64,000 nucleotides of DNA from Cricetomys ansorgei (taxonomy: Eukaryota; Chordata; Mammalia; Rodentia; Nesomyidae), in NCBI GenBank assembly GCA_026225945.1, contig JAMJFZ010001868.1:7563501-7627500 (forward strand), read 5' to 3'. Both the position numbers and the translations under genes were made by a program. The notes below the pieces were generated by a model. It made no database searches and was not told the DNA's origin. It saw nothing but the letters and a program-made list of their open reading frames with translations. Of this stretch, positions 1-12,700 are shown piece after piece (the stretch's first letter is position 1; every line of letters starts with the position of its first letter).

Positions 1-2449
1 GTTTGGAGAGTTACAAAAAGATGCAAGAGTTAATTCTATCACCTTTTTAAATGTGAAAAACCAGCAGAGTATCTTTTGAGCATCTAAATACTTTCTAGAG
101 CTGAATGTCACAAAGGGATGAAAAATTTCCAACTGACCTTACAGTATTATTAGAGAATGAGTGTGTTTCTCTACTGTGGTATTAAGCAATTGCATCAATT
201 TTCTAGTCTTATTATATAGAAATAAAACTGCTCCTATAGAGAGTGCACTAAATTTAGGCACAGTCATCACCCTACTACCAGTGGAATGAATAAGAAAGTT
301 CAGACTTTCTCAACTAATATTTCAATTTCAAAGATCATTAAGAACATGGTAAAAATTAGAAGGTATTATTTATTAAAGTGTTAATGTTGGATTGCTTTAA
401 ATGCCAAAATTACCAAATTGGAAACATGATCATGATCATTTATTAATAGATGATGATAGATTATATATATATATATATATAAATCAAATATAAATTAAGA
501 ATTTTTGTTCAGCAAATGAACCGATACCTCTGAACCCAGAGTAAAAAGAGAATAACTGATAGGCTTGTGACAGACGCAGGTCACCATTCACCTTTGACTA
601 TTTGTCCACTGACTGTGATTTTTCTAAACTTTGGTTTCTTTTGGGAAGCTTTGTGATATGGAACTCTCTAAAAATTCTAAGATCCTTAGTTTTTATCATT
701 CAGTTAAGGAGAAATGAATTTTGCAAAGTAGTTGAATTGGTTCTGTATTAAGAATTATCAGCATATCCCCCCAAATTCATATATTTTTACAATGCATAGT
801 GAGTTTTCCTTCTTTGTAGATTGGCATTTCTCTTAAAATGGAAATTTTATTTATTTATCCTAGAAAGTATGTTACCTTCAACCCATTCATCATACCATAT
901 AATGACCAAAACAATAAATAAAGCAGAAATTAAATATTGCCTTAAAAGGGTCTAAAGAGGCAGGGAAATCGTAGAAATTAAAAATCAAACAAGAACTAGG
1001 AACATTGCCTTCTACATGTTAAACTAACAGCACAGTGTCATGTGACCTGTGATAAAGGAAAGCGTTGTGACATCTGAGACACAATATCTGGGATTCCGAG
1101 AACTAAGATAACCAAAGGCAAGAATTTGGGAGGATGGGAGTCAAGCCCAGTTACTTCTCCAATCCCAGATCTACTCTACCACAGTCCTCTGCAATCAACA
1201 GGTGGAAAAACAGGAGCAGGGTTTCCACAGCTAGTGTTGCAGTTGTTCTCAGCAAGGCCAGAAATCCCATATTAAGCAAAGACAGGTTTGTCTCTGCTTA
1301 AAGGTCCAAATTGACCCTAGAAGCAGAAGCAGAATTTGGCTCCAAGTTCAAGTGCTAAATAATTACAGCTGAAAGGGAAGGTATCTTATAGATTCACCAA
1401 ACCAAGCAAGCCTTGATTCCACTGAAGACACATGCACTTCCTCACCCAGAAGTCTCTGTGTTGCATAGCTCAACAGTGTGTTTAAGATTTGTTTCATCTT
1501 AACACTTGATTAAACAATGTAATGAAATTTACAATCTCGAGAATAAAAGTATTGTGTGATGCAGAAAAATGTAAGAAAAATATAGGAGTCTATATGTACT
1601 TACAGGATTCTGCTTGCTTTGCTTTTTTCTACCTAAATACAAAATAAACTGGTTATTTCTTCATTTTTTAACTCTCCATAAATAAATATGTCATTTTATG
1701 AAACAGCTCACCCTGAGTTGGGCAATGTATTAACTACAGCCGAGCTTCCATGGATCTACTGTCAGTGAGAATATAAGAATGATAAAGTAGACACTGCTCA
1801 ATATAAGATTGAGCCAATCAAAGTCTTCTGTGACCAATCTAGTGGAAACATTGCCTACATTACAGAATTTACTAGTTTCCATGTGCATCCCATTAAGGCT
1901 GGGGAAATGTTTTCCTGGGTTATGTCCTTTGAGACAAATTAAAGGCATCTTGCTTACTTTTTAATGCCATCTAATCAACTAAAATTGGAAAGGCCGTAAA
2001 GTCTTGTTAAAATGAAAATTTACTTGAACTTGGAGCGGAGTAATAGCTTTATAGCCTCAGGATGCCATAAAATGAAGCAATGGCATATAGAAAAATCAAT
2101 CCAAGAATTTAGAATAAAAAGGATTTGGAATTTGAAATCAATAAAGCCATCATATGAAAGTTGGATAGCCACAAGTCTTGTGGAGACACAGATAGATCTT
2201 AGGCTAAAAGTCATGGAGAATTATTTGGATGCCTGTTGCCACTTTGTGCAGCAAGATTAAGGAAAAATTTCAATCTCTCCCTCTCACTTTCAGCACTCAG
2301 TGTCACCTCTTGCTATATTCAAATAAATAGAGGCAATTTCAAGTCCGAAATTTGTGTGCTCACCCACACATAGCCCTTCTAACTCTTCACCATCCTGAGG
2401 AATGCTTATGTTTCTGATAGGGAGACACAAACAAATGCCTGTCCTCCTC
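1..2449. other. Unassigned AT-rich intron
   Basis: No gene or confidently recognised repeat is seen. It includes a (TA)n run at about 462-481 and a small ATGATC-type palindromic stretch near 426-440. Short open frames at 1730-2260 overlap on both strands and resemble nothing known. Confidence 0.6.
462..481. repeat. (TA)n microsatellite
   Basis: An uninterrupted alternating TA run of about 20 bases, directly visible. Confidence 0.9.
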
Positions 2450-3170
2450 ACAATGGGTACCTGTGGCAGACCAAAGAAACAAGTCCACCCTAGACTTGTT
2501 TGTTGAACTAATAAGCATTGTGGGTTACTGTGAGTCAAAGGGAGCTAATCAATGAAAAGCCCGGAATGGGTAAGAGATCATGAACATTGAATCACTAGAG
2601 CTCCCTATGCAACTTGTGGGCGGCTCTGCTGACTTAAGAGCCCCCTTCTCACTGGCTACTGCTTACTGCTTTTATACCCTGGGGAGGGGTATTATCTAAC
2701 TTTTCCTGGAACGATGTGGACAAGTATCTATTCACCCTGTATAGGCCACCAATGACAGACCAAAGAAACAAGTCTAGGCAAGTCCACTGTAAGGATTCTG
2801 TGAGTTTATTGAGGTTACTTATAGAGGTTACTTATGTGTGAGGGAAAAATAAATTACAGAATCATTGGTGACTCAAAGACATCACTGAAAAGCCCACCCA
2901 GCATGAGTGATGACTCACAAGTTGTAACTAGCATCTCTGGAGCTCTCCGCGTGACCATTTGCAGGTAGCACAACTGGTCAGTGCCACATCTCAGCATTTG
3001 TTGCTGCTTATGTAAACTTGGGAAGGGTCCTTGTGAGTCTTGCTAGCTTCAAACTTTCCTTAGACTTGTGAACTTAAGTTACTTCCTAAGCCTTGTAAGT
3101 TTTGTTTTCTTTCTGAATCTTAAAAGTCTCCCTCTTGGATGGAATGTTTCATTTCAAAGAAGCCCCAGTT
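2450..3170. repeat. Two partial tandem copies of a rodent interspersed repeat (RMER1-like?)
   Basis: The motif cagaccaaagaaacaagtc occurs at about 2468 and again at about 2757. Each is followed by related text: a ggttact segment, gactcaaag, gaaaagcccac or gaaaagcccgg, and agagctccc or ggagctctcc. The second copy continues to the ctccctcttggatggaatg segment. Both contain a short direct echo of the Lys/Gln-like motif because the copies overlap in content. I recall this sequence as a common rodent repeat, but the family name is uncertain. Confidence 0.55.
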
Positions 3171-3199
3171 CTTTCAAAATGTTCTAGTCTTGTTGTTGT

Positions 3200-3540
3200 T
3201 GCTATGTTCTAAATGTTTGTGTCTCCTAAATTCATATTGGGACCTACTCATCCTAATGATACAATAATGAAGTTGGGATAATGACAGGAGCTCTCTTTAA
3301 TGGAGGTATTTCCCAGAGAGTTGCTTTGTTCCTTCCACTTGCTATATTAGAACACATCATAAATTACCATCTATTAAATTGAGAACCCTCATCAGACACC
3401 ACAATCTAGCAGTGCCTTCATTTTGGACCTCCCCTAGTACAGAACTGTCAAAACTTTGAGATATTAATCCCTGCTGTTTATAAGGTGCTTTGTTTGTTTT
3501 ACTGGTTTTAGCATCTCCATATCCCTGAAGGACTAAGATA
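3200..3540 (+). mobile_element. MLT1-like ERVL-MaLR LTR
   Basis: It begins tgctatgttctaaatg, followed by gtttgtgtctcctaaattca. It carries ctcatcagacacca, then ttggacctcc and agaactgtcaaa, a tgctgtttataagg segment, and ends ggactaagata. This order of landmarks is that of ancient eutherian MLT1/MST LTRs in forward orientation. It is strongly diverged and no target-site duplication is visible. Confidence 0.65.
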
Positions 3541-4784
3541 TGAATGCAGCACATAGTAGTAGTTCTTAGTTTCCAAGTTTACTGATTATTCACCCAGCTG
3601 ATTATAAAGATGGAAGACCTCCTTGCACGGTTTACTACCCATTCATTAAAACCAGGACTAATTTCCAGTAAGAAATCTGTGGGGGTTATGTATGTTATAA
3701 GTAAACCGAGTAAAATCTGTTGAGTTGTTTTAATTTTCAAAAGTAAGAATAGTCTTAACTTCTCAGATAAAATCTAAAGCATAGCTTTGTACCTACAATC
3801 CATCATTCCTTCCTTTGTACAATTTCATATTTGTGTCTTGACAACCTCAAAAATGACTATAAATGTGTCATGCAAGAGTAAGACAGAAGAAAGCATAATA
3901 TACTCATCATGAAATACTATGATTTCATCTCCTCATAAGCCACAAACTGTCTACACATCACCTACACAAACTCCCAGAAGTCATCAAGCAGCAGTGAAGT
4001 TCAATGATACCTGGTTATTTTCTTATGGGTTATATAATAAGAGCATAATCTTTATGTACTAAATTTAATGGACCATCTGCTCAATCTATTAGTCATAAAA
4101 TACTACCATTTTATTTAAATGGTTTTCAATAACAACATGTATACAGGATTCCAAGCAATAGCCATGTTTGGTTGTAAAATAAATTTTATAAAATAAAATT
4201 GTTTTCTCATCACGGAATCACATATTAAAAGCCACCAATTTAACCTACTGTAAAATGTTCTAAGAAAATATGAAGTTTGCAGAATTGAAGTGCTAAGTTT
4301 TGTTTATGCAATGTGATATAATAACACCTGAAAATAAAATCAGAATAATCACGGTGTCCAGAAAACAGACCCAATTAAATCTATAAAAATATAAGAATGG
4401 TACCTAAATTTGAAAGTCATATTAAGTTAATAATTCAGGGTGAGGAACCAAAGGACCTGAGAAGAAAATTTACAGCCATTTCTGAATATTTTAAGTACTA
4501 TGATACAGGAGACAAAACATATTTTCAAGGTTGCATAATAAATCGAGGTTCTCCAGGAAAACAATGCCAATCGAGAAAGAGAGGTGCCAAGACAGACACA
4601 GAGATATAGAGATTATAAGGATTGGACCATGCAGTTATGGAGGCTGGCAAGACCTGCAGTATGAGCCAGTATCTGGAGAGCTAATGGCAGTTCCTATCCT
4701 GAGACAAATACCTAAGAACCAACAGAGCTAATGGTGTGGTTCAGCTCCAAAGCCAACTGACCAGAGACCCAGGTAGACTCAGTG
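3541..4784. other. Unassigned intron
   Basis: AT-rich sequence with no recognised gene. Two overlapping open frames at 4397-4731 have no recognisable domain and lie just before an LTR. Confidence 0.6.
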
Positions 4785-5319
4785 TGTTGCAGCTGGCTAC
4801 TGCGTCCTCAGCAAGGAACACAAGGATATAAAGACCTCAGCAGAGGGAACCACTTGTTATGGCAAGCACCATACTGGACAGTGGAACCCCGATAGTCTGA
4901 TCTCAGGGTTTTTTATTGACATAGAAGCTCCTCAGGTGTTCTATTGATACAAAAACTCTGCCCCCTCATCCAAAGGCCTATTTGTAAAATGAAGACTGTA
5001 ACTTAGCCTCATCCCACAATCCTTTAGCAGCTGAGCTAAGTCACCTTTACAATGGGAGAGCTCAAGGTCTAAGGGAAGTGTTTTCTCATTGTTGCCTGAG
5101 ACTATAGGATAAGGACTACAAGAATTCCTTCACAGCGCCTTTGCCTTTCCACAATGGCTCTGCCAGAGAGTAGTGGGCAAGTGCCGATCATGAGGAAGCA
5201 ATACCTCTTTACATAAAGCCAATACCTGCAGATAATACTAACAAGACTTAGGAAGCCCTTCCCCCAACAATGTACAAAGCAATTATTATACACATAACAA
5301 GAAATAAACTTCTCCAACA
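4785..5319 (-). mobile_element. ERVK-like solo LTR, 535 bp
   Basis: The element is bounded by the perfect inverted ends TGTTG and CAACA. It is flanked by a 6-bp duplication with one mismatch (tcagtg at 4779-4784, ccagtg at 5320-5325), as expected for class II retroviruses. In minus orientation a candidate AATAAA lies in the ttttttattgac segment near 4913. No internal retroviral sequence adjoins it, so it is a solo LTR. The 12988-13299 element belongs to the same family. Confidence 0.72.
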
Positions 5320-5325
5320 CCAGTG

Positions 5326-6515
5326 TTTCTAGTCAAGTCCAAAGGCAGAAACATAGTTGATGTCCCAGTTTGAAGGCAGGCAGGAGAAATTCTCTCACTC
5401 AGAGAAGAGTCAGTTTTTTTTTCTTCTATTCAAACCTTTAGGTAGTTGGAAGAAGTCCTACCACATTAGAAAGGCAACCTGCCTTCCTAATTCCATCAAT
5501 ATAAGTAAACAACCTTATAAGAACGGCCAGAAAACTCTCTGGCCATATATCTTAGCCACCACATGACCCAGTCAAGTTCACGTGTAAAACAAAGTTGGAA
5601 TCCCAGTATGGATGCATTTAACTGGACTCAACTAGCTTGTCAGAAGTTTATGACCACTACCACCTCCATATGGCTCAGGCAGTGTTCAGGGATTTCAACA
5701 AGGTTACTTATATTTTAGGAAAAGTCATTTCAAACAAATAGTAATGGCTATTCATGAAATCAGGTCCTACCTAAGAAGAAAACTCCTTTTCCCATGGAGA
5801 ATGTCAACTAATTTGAAATGGCTACCTATCATCAATAATGCAGAAAAGATTCCTCAGTAGGAGACCAGTTTCATTTTATAAACTTCAGGGTCTCTTTCAA
5901 CCCCCAAACTAGAGCTCCTGGAATTCATTCAATTTTATTATTTCACCAATAAATTACTTTATCCATCTGCCTAAATAATATTAGTGTTGAAATGGTTCTG
6001 ATGTATAAAGCAAAGTTGAACATAGGAAAAACGCTATGAATCCACAAACACACAAATACAAGAAAAATATGAAATATGTGATGCTTAATAGCAAAAGCCT
6101 TACAACCATTCTTACTTTATCTCCTCCTACCAAATAATTAATTTTGATCTAAACTAATTTAAAAATAGCATCTATGATGCACTGTGTGCTTTCTATTCAT
6201 GGTTGTTAAACACCAAAAGCTAAGAGAAGTAAATTGAACTTCATGAATGATTCATGGATTCCCTTGCTTTATGTCCCCATTGTCAAGGAAATTAGCAGCC
6301 CCGGATATCTCTTTAGATAAATTTGATTTTGTCATATTCAGTAGACTACTTAATGAAAATGAATATTTCAAATTTATGTTCATAGAAATGTTAATGAATT
6401 TTAGTGCCTGTAGCTTCTTTTGATGAACAGAGGAGGTAGATGTAGAGAGGATGGGAAATTTTTCTGAATTAATTTATTCTTTTTTCCAGCTTCCTTCTTA
6501 GAAACTATAAAAAAG
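5326..6515. other. Unassigned intron
   Basis: AT-rich sequence without a recognised repeat or gene. Confidence 0.6.
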
Positions 6516-6718
6516 TTTTCTTTCTCTCTCTCTCTCCCTCCCCCTCCCCCCTCTTTCCCTCTCCCTCCCTCCCTTCCTCCCTCTCTGTCTCTCTCTCTCC
6601 CTCCCTCCCTCTCTCCCTCTTTCTGTCTCTCCCTCCCTCCCTCCCTCCCCTCCCTTCTTCTCTTCCTCCATCTCCATATCTCCTTCTCCAGACTCCTCCC
6701 CTCCTCCCCTCCATCCAA
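6516..6718. repeat. Polypyrimidine (TCTC/TCCC)n tract, about 200 bp
   Basis: The plus strand is almost entirely C and T, with tctc, ccct and cctt mixtures and very few purines. The complementary purine strand produces Arg/Glu/Gly-rich open frames at 6401-6718 that are artefacts of base composition. Confidence 0.93.
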
Positions 6719-7125
6719 AGTATCCAGTCTTTTCTAAGTTAAAACTAAAGTCAGTAGAGAAACAGAGTTGAATTTCTAAAAATTAATTGTCACCAATTTG
6801 ACTTAAAAGCTGCCCTCACAAGTATTCAAGCCAACTTTCTACACAATTTATTTTCTATACATGGGAAAGTTTCTGTATAGATTGGTTAAGATATTTATTT
6901 GACGTATTTCTGTTTCTGGAAGTTTCTTTTCTTTAGTATCAGAAATTTTCTTTTAGTATTAGAAGTGTTGGCCATCTGCAACTAGCATCCTAGCACAATA
7001 AAAGCCTTCACTGTCTCTTTCTTCTAAAGTACATGATTTGAAACAGATTGACAGGTGAACTACGATGTGTAATGGACTCTGTGCTTCAAACAAATAGTCA
7101 GTACATGTAGTAAGATGTCAAGCTG
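6719..7125. other. Unassigned intron
   Basis: Unique-looking AT-rich sequence between the polypyrimidine tract and the B4 SINE. Confidence 0.6.
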
Positions 7126-7380
7126 CTGGGATATAGCTCTGTAAGTAAAGTGCTGGCATTGCAAGCATGAGGACCCAAGTTCAATGTCAAGAACTCACTT
7201 TAAAAAGTGTCCAGTGCAATAGTGTAGTGCTTATAAACCCACTGCTAAGGATCTGGAAACAGGCAGATCCCTGGGGTTCGCTGGCTAGCCAGCCTGGCTT
7301 ACTTGATTATCCCTGGGCCAGTAAGATGTCCTAAAAATATATGTGGACAGTGCCTAAGGATTGACACCAGAGACAGTCTA
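7126..7380 (+). mobile_element. B4-type SINE
   Basis: It starts with the tRNA/ID-like segment gggatatagctctgtaag, then caagcatgaggacccaagtt. The B1-like half follows with gatccctggggttcgctggc, then tagccagcctggctta, ending near gacagtctacacaca. This is the usual ID-plus-B1 composite order of B4. It runs directly into a CA-rich minisatellite that has grown from its 3' tail. Confidence 0.75.
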
Positions 7381-7634
7381 CACACACACACCCACACATG
7401 TACATACCCACATACATGTGCACGTACATACATGTCTACACACATACATGTGCACGTACATACATGTCTACACACATACATGTGCACGTACATACATGTC
7501 TACACACACACACACACATACACATGTACCCACATACATGTGCACGTACATACATGTCTACACACACACACACACATACACATGTACATAGATGTGCACG
7601 TACACACATGTCTACACACATACACATACACATT
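7380..7634. repeat. CA-rich minisatellite, 32-bp unit
   Basis: The motif catacatgtgcacgtacata recurs at 7411, 7443 and 7475 (exact 32-bp period). It recurs at 7533 and, slightly altered, at 7587, where (CA)n inserts stretch the period to 58 and 54 bp. Most of each unit alternates purine and pyrimidine. Open frames on both strands here are Thr/His or Val/Cys repeats and are not genes. Confidence 0.92.
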
Positions 7635-7635
7635 G

Positions 7636-8654
7636 TTAGGGGTGCTACTTTATTTTAAATATCTACGTACAATACATATTAGTATAAATTGGATAAACGA
7701 GACATTCGATTTAGATAATGATGCTCTCTAATGGGAAATTACTCTGGAGAGAGAAGTGTGAACATTGGCCACTACAGTGACATTCTCTATCATATAAGAA
7801 AAAAATGGAAAAGGAGCAAGCAAATCTTTACACTTGAAAACACGTATCACAATAGGCTTCGCAGGAACAGCGCATCAAACTGAAATTAAGCATAATCTAT
7901 TTGTTTCAAACACAGAACAGTCCCATCAGTTTTCATCCTGTCGTGGCTAACTGTACTCATTCTGCTGGATTGTTTAGGAAGGGAGATTGCTCACTGAGCT
8001 CTCACAACATAATTTCATTGATTCCAAATCGATTGTATCTCTACTTCTTACATTATGTTGACCTACAACTCCTGGGAAAGAAAAAAAAAAAACCATCCAC
8101 TGAACAGAGCATGGCTTGCCTGCTGTTAACTTATAACTCCCAGAGCAGGAAATGAAAACTTGTCTGTTAGCTCCTGGCAGATTGTGTCGGGGATCGCACA
8201 TAAACATGAAGATGACTAAGACCCAGACCCACCTCAGTGGGGCTTCGTAGGATCCAGGAAGCTGGATTTTGAACACCTTCAAGATGATGCTGATGTTAAT
8301 GGTTCACAGCCCACAACTGCAGGAAGGAATGAAACCTTTCCTCAGAGTGAGCTGGTGGTACGCCTCACCTGTGCTCCTGACTCCACATCACCAGCCTGTC
8401 TGCCACCCACTGTGCTTGACATAATTAGCCGCAAGCCCATGTCACACTGGTTGCTCTGTATTTGACTCAAGAGAATTTAAGTTTTCTATTAACTGAGACA
8501 GAAAAGTCATTTTCTAGTGACCTAAATAGCTCCCAAACAGTGAAATCTGATCAGCTCAGAATCGAAGCACATTGGGTATATGACATCTGTGGCTTACTTC
8601 TCATAGAGAGAGGATGCTCAAAATTATAGCATGCTGTCAGCACTCTTCATTAAA
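7636..8654. other. Unassigned intron
   Basis: No recognised element. Overlapping short frames at 7901-8282 on both strands show no domain. Confidence 0.6.
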
Positions 8655-9480
8655 AGATGTTTAATTAAAATATAATTGCATCACTTTCCCCCTCCTCACT
8701 CCAACCCCTCTCTTGTCCCCTCTCTCTAATACCTCCTATGTTCCCCCTTAACTCCCTCCCATTGATAGCCACTTTTTATTGTGATTGTTGCATGTATATG
8801 AATACATCAATATATAAATACAACTGACTGAATCTTTAGTGTTTAGAGTTTAGTGAGGCTTGTGTGTATATGATTTCTGGGCTGACCACTTTGTTTTGGA
8901 GAACTAATGAGTGGGCACATTCCCTGGAAGATGCTAATTCATCCTTCTACTCAGCAAACAGCAGTAGTCTATAGTTTTTTTCTCTGGGTGGGGCCCTGAA
9001 AGATTTTTCACCTTCAAATTTAGCACTTCTATTGATAGTGTTGTCCAAATAAACGGCTATTGGTTACTATCAAAATATCAGTGCCACTGCTGCCCTTTAA
9101 GGATATTTTTCTATGTTGATCATACTTATAGTTTACGTGTATCCCAGATGGATAGGACCATTGATGCTTTCCTCCCTCAGCAGCCTACAGAGCGCTTTCT
9201 GGTGCTATGGAATCTAGGACAGAGGAAGGAGTCTTTGGTTAGAATCAGTTCCAGTCGTCGAGTCCTGTGTCTGAAGTATGAGGTATCTTCAGCTACAAGG
9301 ACTTACTTTCAGCCTCTGTGAGACAACAAAGCACAACAGCAATAATCTACATTGTTATGACCAACAAGTTGAATGGAAGTTTCTCATAAGTGGTATTGGA
9401 GTTTTTGTTAGATAATCTGTGACTCCTTAGGGGAGCACAATCAGCCCAAGCGATATAACTGTATGTAAGATGCTTGATTT
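8655..9480 (-). mobile_element. Old rodent L1 3' UTR fragment (Lx-like)
   Basis: It reads as reverse-complement L1 3' end: a ctccctccc-type C/T-rich start, a tgcatgtatatgaatacat segment, gggctgaccactttgttttg, then gggcacattccctgg. These landmarks recur in the better-preserved copy at 27280-28440. The right boundary is uncertain. No ORF2 reading frame is present. Confidence 0.5.
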
Positions 9481-9483
9481 TGT

Positions 9484-9770
9484 TTTTGTTTTGTGTGTGT
9501 GTGTATACATTTATTGTAGTGTACATTATTTTAGGTAAATATAAAATAGCATGATTCCTTGAGGTTTTATCAAAGATCCTTTATCCCTCCTCCCTCATTC
9601 TCTTTCTGTATTGACCTCTCTCTCCTCCTTATATCATCGGTTACCTGTGTCTATCCCTGATCCCTGCGACAGTCCCTTTTTATATTCCATGTTTATGTGG
9701 TTGCTCAGGTTATATACTCACATCTGAAAATCTGGAGCTGGAAACCAGACATTAGAAAACAGTATTAGGG
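9484..9770 (-). mobile_element. Probable L1 3' end fragment
   Basis: T-rich start followed by ggtaaatataaaatagcatg, tccctcctccctcattctct and a tatactcacatctgaaaat end. This resembles a second L1 3' terminal type in reverse orientation. It is diverged, and the assignment is by pattern only. Confidence 0.45.
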
Positions 9771-12700
9771 TAAAAACTTTAGTGTAGGGGGACTTAATTT
9801 TAATAAAGAGAAAACTAGCAAGTATTCCATTTGCTTTTACTTGATTTTATATCCACAAAGTAGAAAGGTTTTAGTGGAAGGAGCTGAAGGTCATATCTCA
9901 TTTATGGAGAATTTTGAATTCCATGAATCATTCTGAAGAACACATATTTTCCAGCCTTTATCATAACCATTCTTGATAAGAACCTTTCTCAATAGAGAAT
10001 TTTGAAAGTGGCATCCTTTTTGATGATTCAGAGTCAGAACTGCAAACACTTCTCATGATGTGCTAAAGTTCTTGCTTCATGTGAAGCAAAAACAGATGAA
10101 AGCAATTTATTCTCTGATCCTTGATGTGACCTTAAGATGGAGGTGTCTTCCTGAGTGGGAGATGAAGACCCCATTCTATAAATTACTGAACCAAAGAAAA
10201 AAATAAAGACCATCTCTACTTTATGATGCATATTTTTACAACTTAGAATGTAGATGAATTTAATTCTCATTTTAAGGTATCTAATCTCTTTGCTAGAGTC
10301 TAGCAATTGCTCTCTGACCAATTGTCAGCTTCAAAGCCCTAACCACTGTCCAGATGCTGAATGCTCCCTCCCCTAATCTCCTTCCTACATCGTAACTGCT
10401 ATGGTGATGGGCTCTCAGCAGTCACCTGCCTTCATCTGATATTCACGTGTTGAATTTGAAGTTCCACCCATATTTACTGCCATGACTAGATTTCTCTCTT
10501 CCTCACAGAATGGATGTAGGCAATATACGGCAAAACAGTGCTTCATTTAAAGGGAAGGTATATTACATCCTCTGATATGTGATTTCCCGAAGTAGGAAGT
10601 GCCCTCGCCCAGTACAGGAAGTGCAAAATGATGTTCTTCTTATTATCTGCCTGATGACTTATGACAAAGTTTTTGCTTAGTAGCACAAGAAAAGAATCAA
10701 GTGTGAATATGCTGTATTTTCAGTTTGCTAATGATTATTTAACGTTAAAATAGAGTTAAGTTCCATTCTTAGGGTGCAGGAAATTTAAAAGGAGTACTTT
10801 CTGTAACTGATACTATATCATAAAATGGTCCTCCACTTAAAGTTTTGTTTTGAAGAGTCTCTAATGCATAGAAATATTTTCAAAAATCTATCTTTTGTTC
10901 TAAGGATATTTGAATGAGAACAATAATAATGGATAGATGGCATTAATATGACTAGAAGTGATAAGCTCGAGTAGCGAGATCTGAAGATAAAGCTGAGATA
11001 GAATCCCTTGGACATCATGCCCACATGTAAAATCCAAACTATGAAAATGGCAATCTATAGGTAGATTGAGGTGTGCTACATGTTAAATATATCTGGAAGC
11101 CTGAGTGCAGAGAATTCAGATACGAAAGAAATGAGACGAGCCACCAGCTCTGAGATACATATCACCCAAACCAAATTCATGTGTGTTTTTAATGAGTAAG
11201 TTCTGTAGACATTTAAAATCTTAAAAAGAAGAGGTTTTTATGAGTCAACCTTTGAGAAAAAAACTATTACCTGCATAAAGAAAAAATATAGGTACAAACC
11301 AATAAATTTCAATAGTTTAATTTTATGTTGCCTGTAATCAAATATGAATTTGAAGTCTAAAGTTCAGAGATGTCTGATCAGGAAACACTAATTTATCCAG
11401 ATCAGTCTGAGAAGGATGTGTCCTTATAAGTATCCTGAGGACATTAAATGTCACCCCTTGGCATGTTGCTATTTTCCTTTAGCCTTGTTTATTTACATGA
11501 TGTCAGGTTTGGAGAAAGTAGGACAGTAGATTTATCTACAGTTGGAGTTTTCCATTTAAGCTTCCAGAAAAAGAATCGGGAAGGAGATGAAACTACGTAT
11601 AAGAGAATGCCTCTAACTCAGAATCCAGGACCACCTGCAGCTGTGAAGGGATACAAGGGTATCAAAAAGGCAGCAAAATTGACAGAAAGTCAGATGAGGT
11701 GAGTGAGAAGGTGTAACAAGCTAAACATGTAGAGGAGAACTCACCTTGCTTGGACTGGCAGAACTCAACAAGCTTACATGAGATTTAATTCCAGGAGGTT
11801 TTAAAAAGGAAAGAGGGAGAAAAATCTAGAACAGACCATAAAAAACACGCCACTTACTGAAAGTCCCAGGCTCAATACCAGGGGTGTAATTAATAGTAAA
11901 ATCAGCTTGTTCGTGAGAGTGGTTTCGGAGAGCAAGGATTTGACACCAGCAAAACGTATAGACCAGATGGTTGGTCCATAGGTTGAAAACGTAGAGGGCT
12001 GATAGAGATAAAGTGGAAGAATGACAACGCTCTCGTGATGTCGTTAAGATAATATGCAAAAAGCATGCACAACGCTCAGGGCATTTATTCACACTGTATA
12101 GCAGTCAGAATTCTCTTCAATGCAGAGTGCAATCAGCTATTGGCTCTGTCACAGAGCCAGGCTGCTCCGGCTCCTGCACCAGCTGAGGGCACCCTTTGCT
12201 TCATCAGCTTTACCATCACCGTCTCTCAGCTCGCTGACACAGCTGTCAGCACCATCTTGCTCCCCTTTTCAATCCTAACCATTTCTCCTATATCACTTGC
12301 TTTCACCTAAAAAGCTGGTATTTTGTACATCACCAGCCAATCAAAGCCCTCTTCGCCTCCACTCCTGAGCTGACTGACTGCAGAGTGCCCAAGCAGCAGC
12401 ACTTCCTCTCCTGTCTCTCTTTGCCTCATTGTGGAAGTTTCAGATTCTTCGGATTCTTTCATCCCTCACACGTGTGGAGAACACGCCATTTCACCATTAG
12501 TACTTCTAGCCTCTCAAATCCTATGTCGCTATAATGGCCTTTGTTCAGATTTGTCAACAGCATTCTCAAGAGATGATAGATCAATAGAAATTAGATCTTG
12601 GGTCGTCAAGTAGAAAGACATTCTGTTGATAATTGAACTCAAAATTAAATTCCCATATACTTCCTTGTCACATCTATAGGCCAGTGACTCAGTTGCTCTT

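Noticed and set aside
6401..6718. 105-codon Arg/Glu/Gly-rich frame, minus strand
   Set aside because: It is the purine strand of a polypyrimidine tract, with no domain and low complexity.
7299..7731. Open frames of up to 142 codons on both strands, Thr/His or Val/Cys rich
   Set aside because: They are translations of the CA-rich minisatellite at 7380-7634. Long frames appear in several phases at once, as expected from simple repeats.
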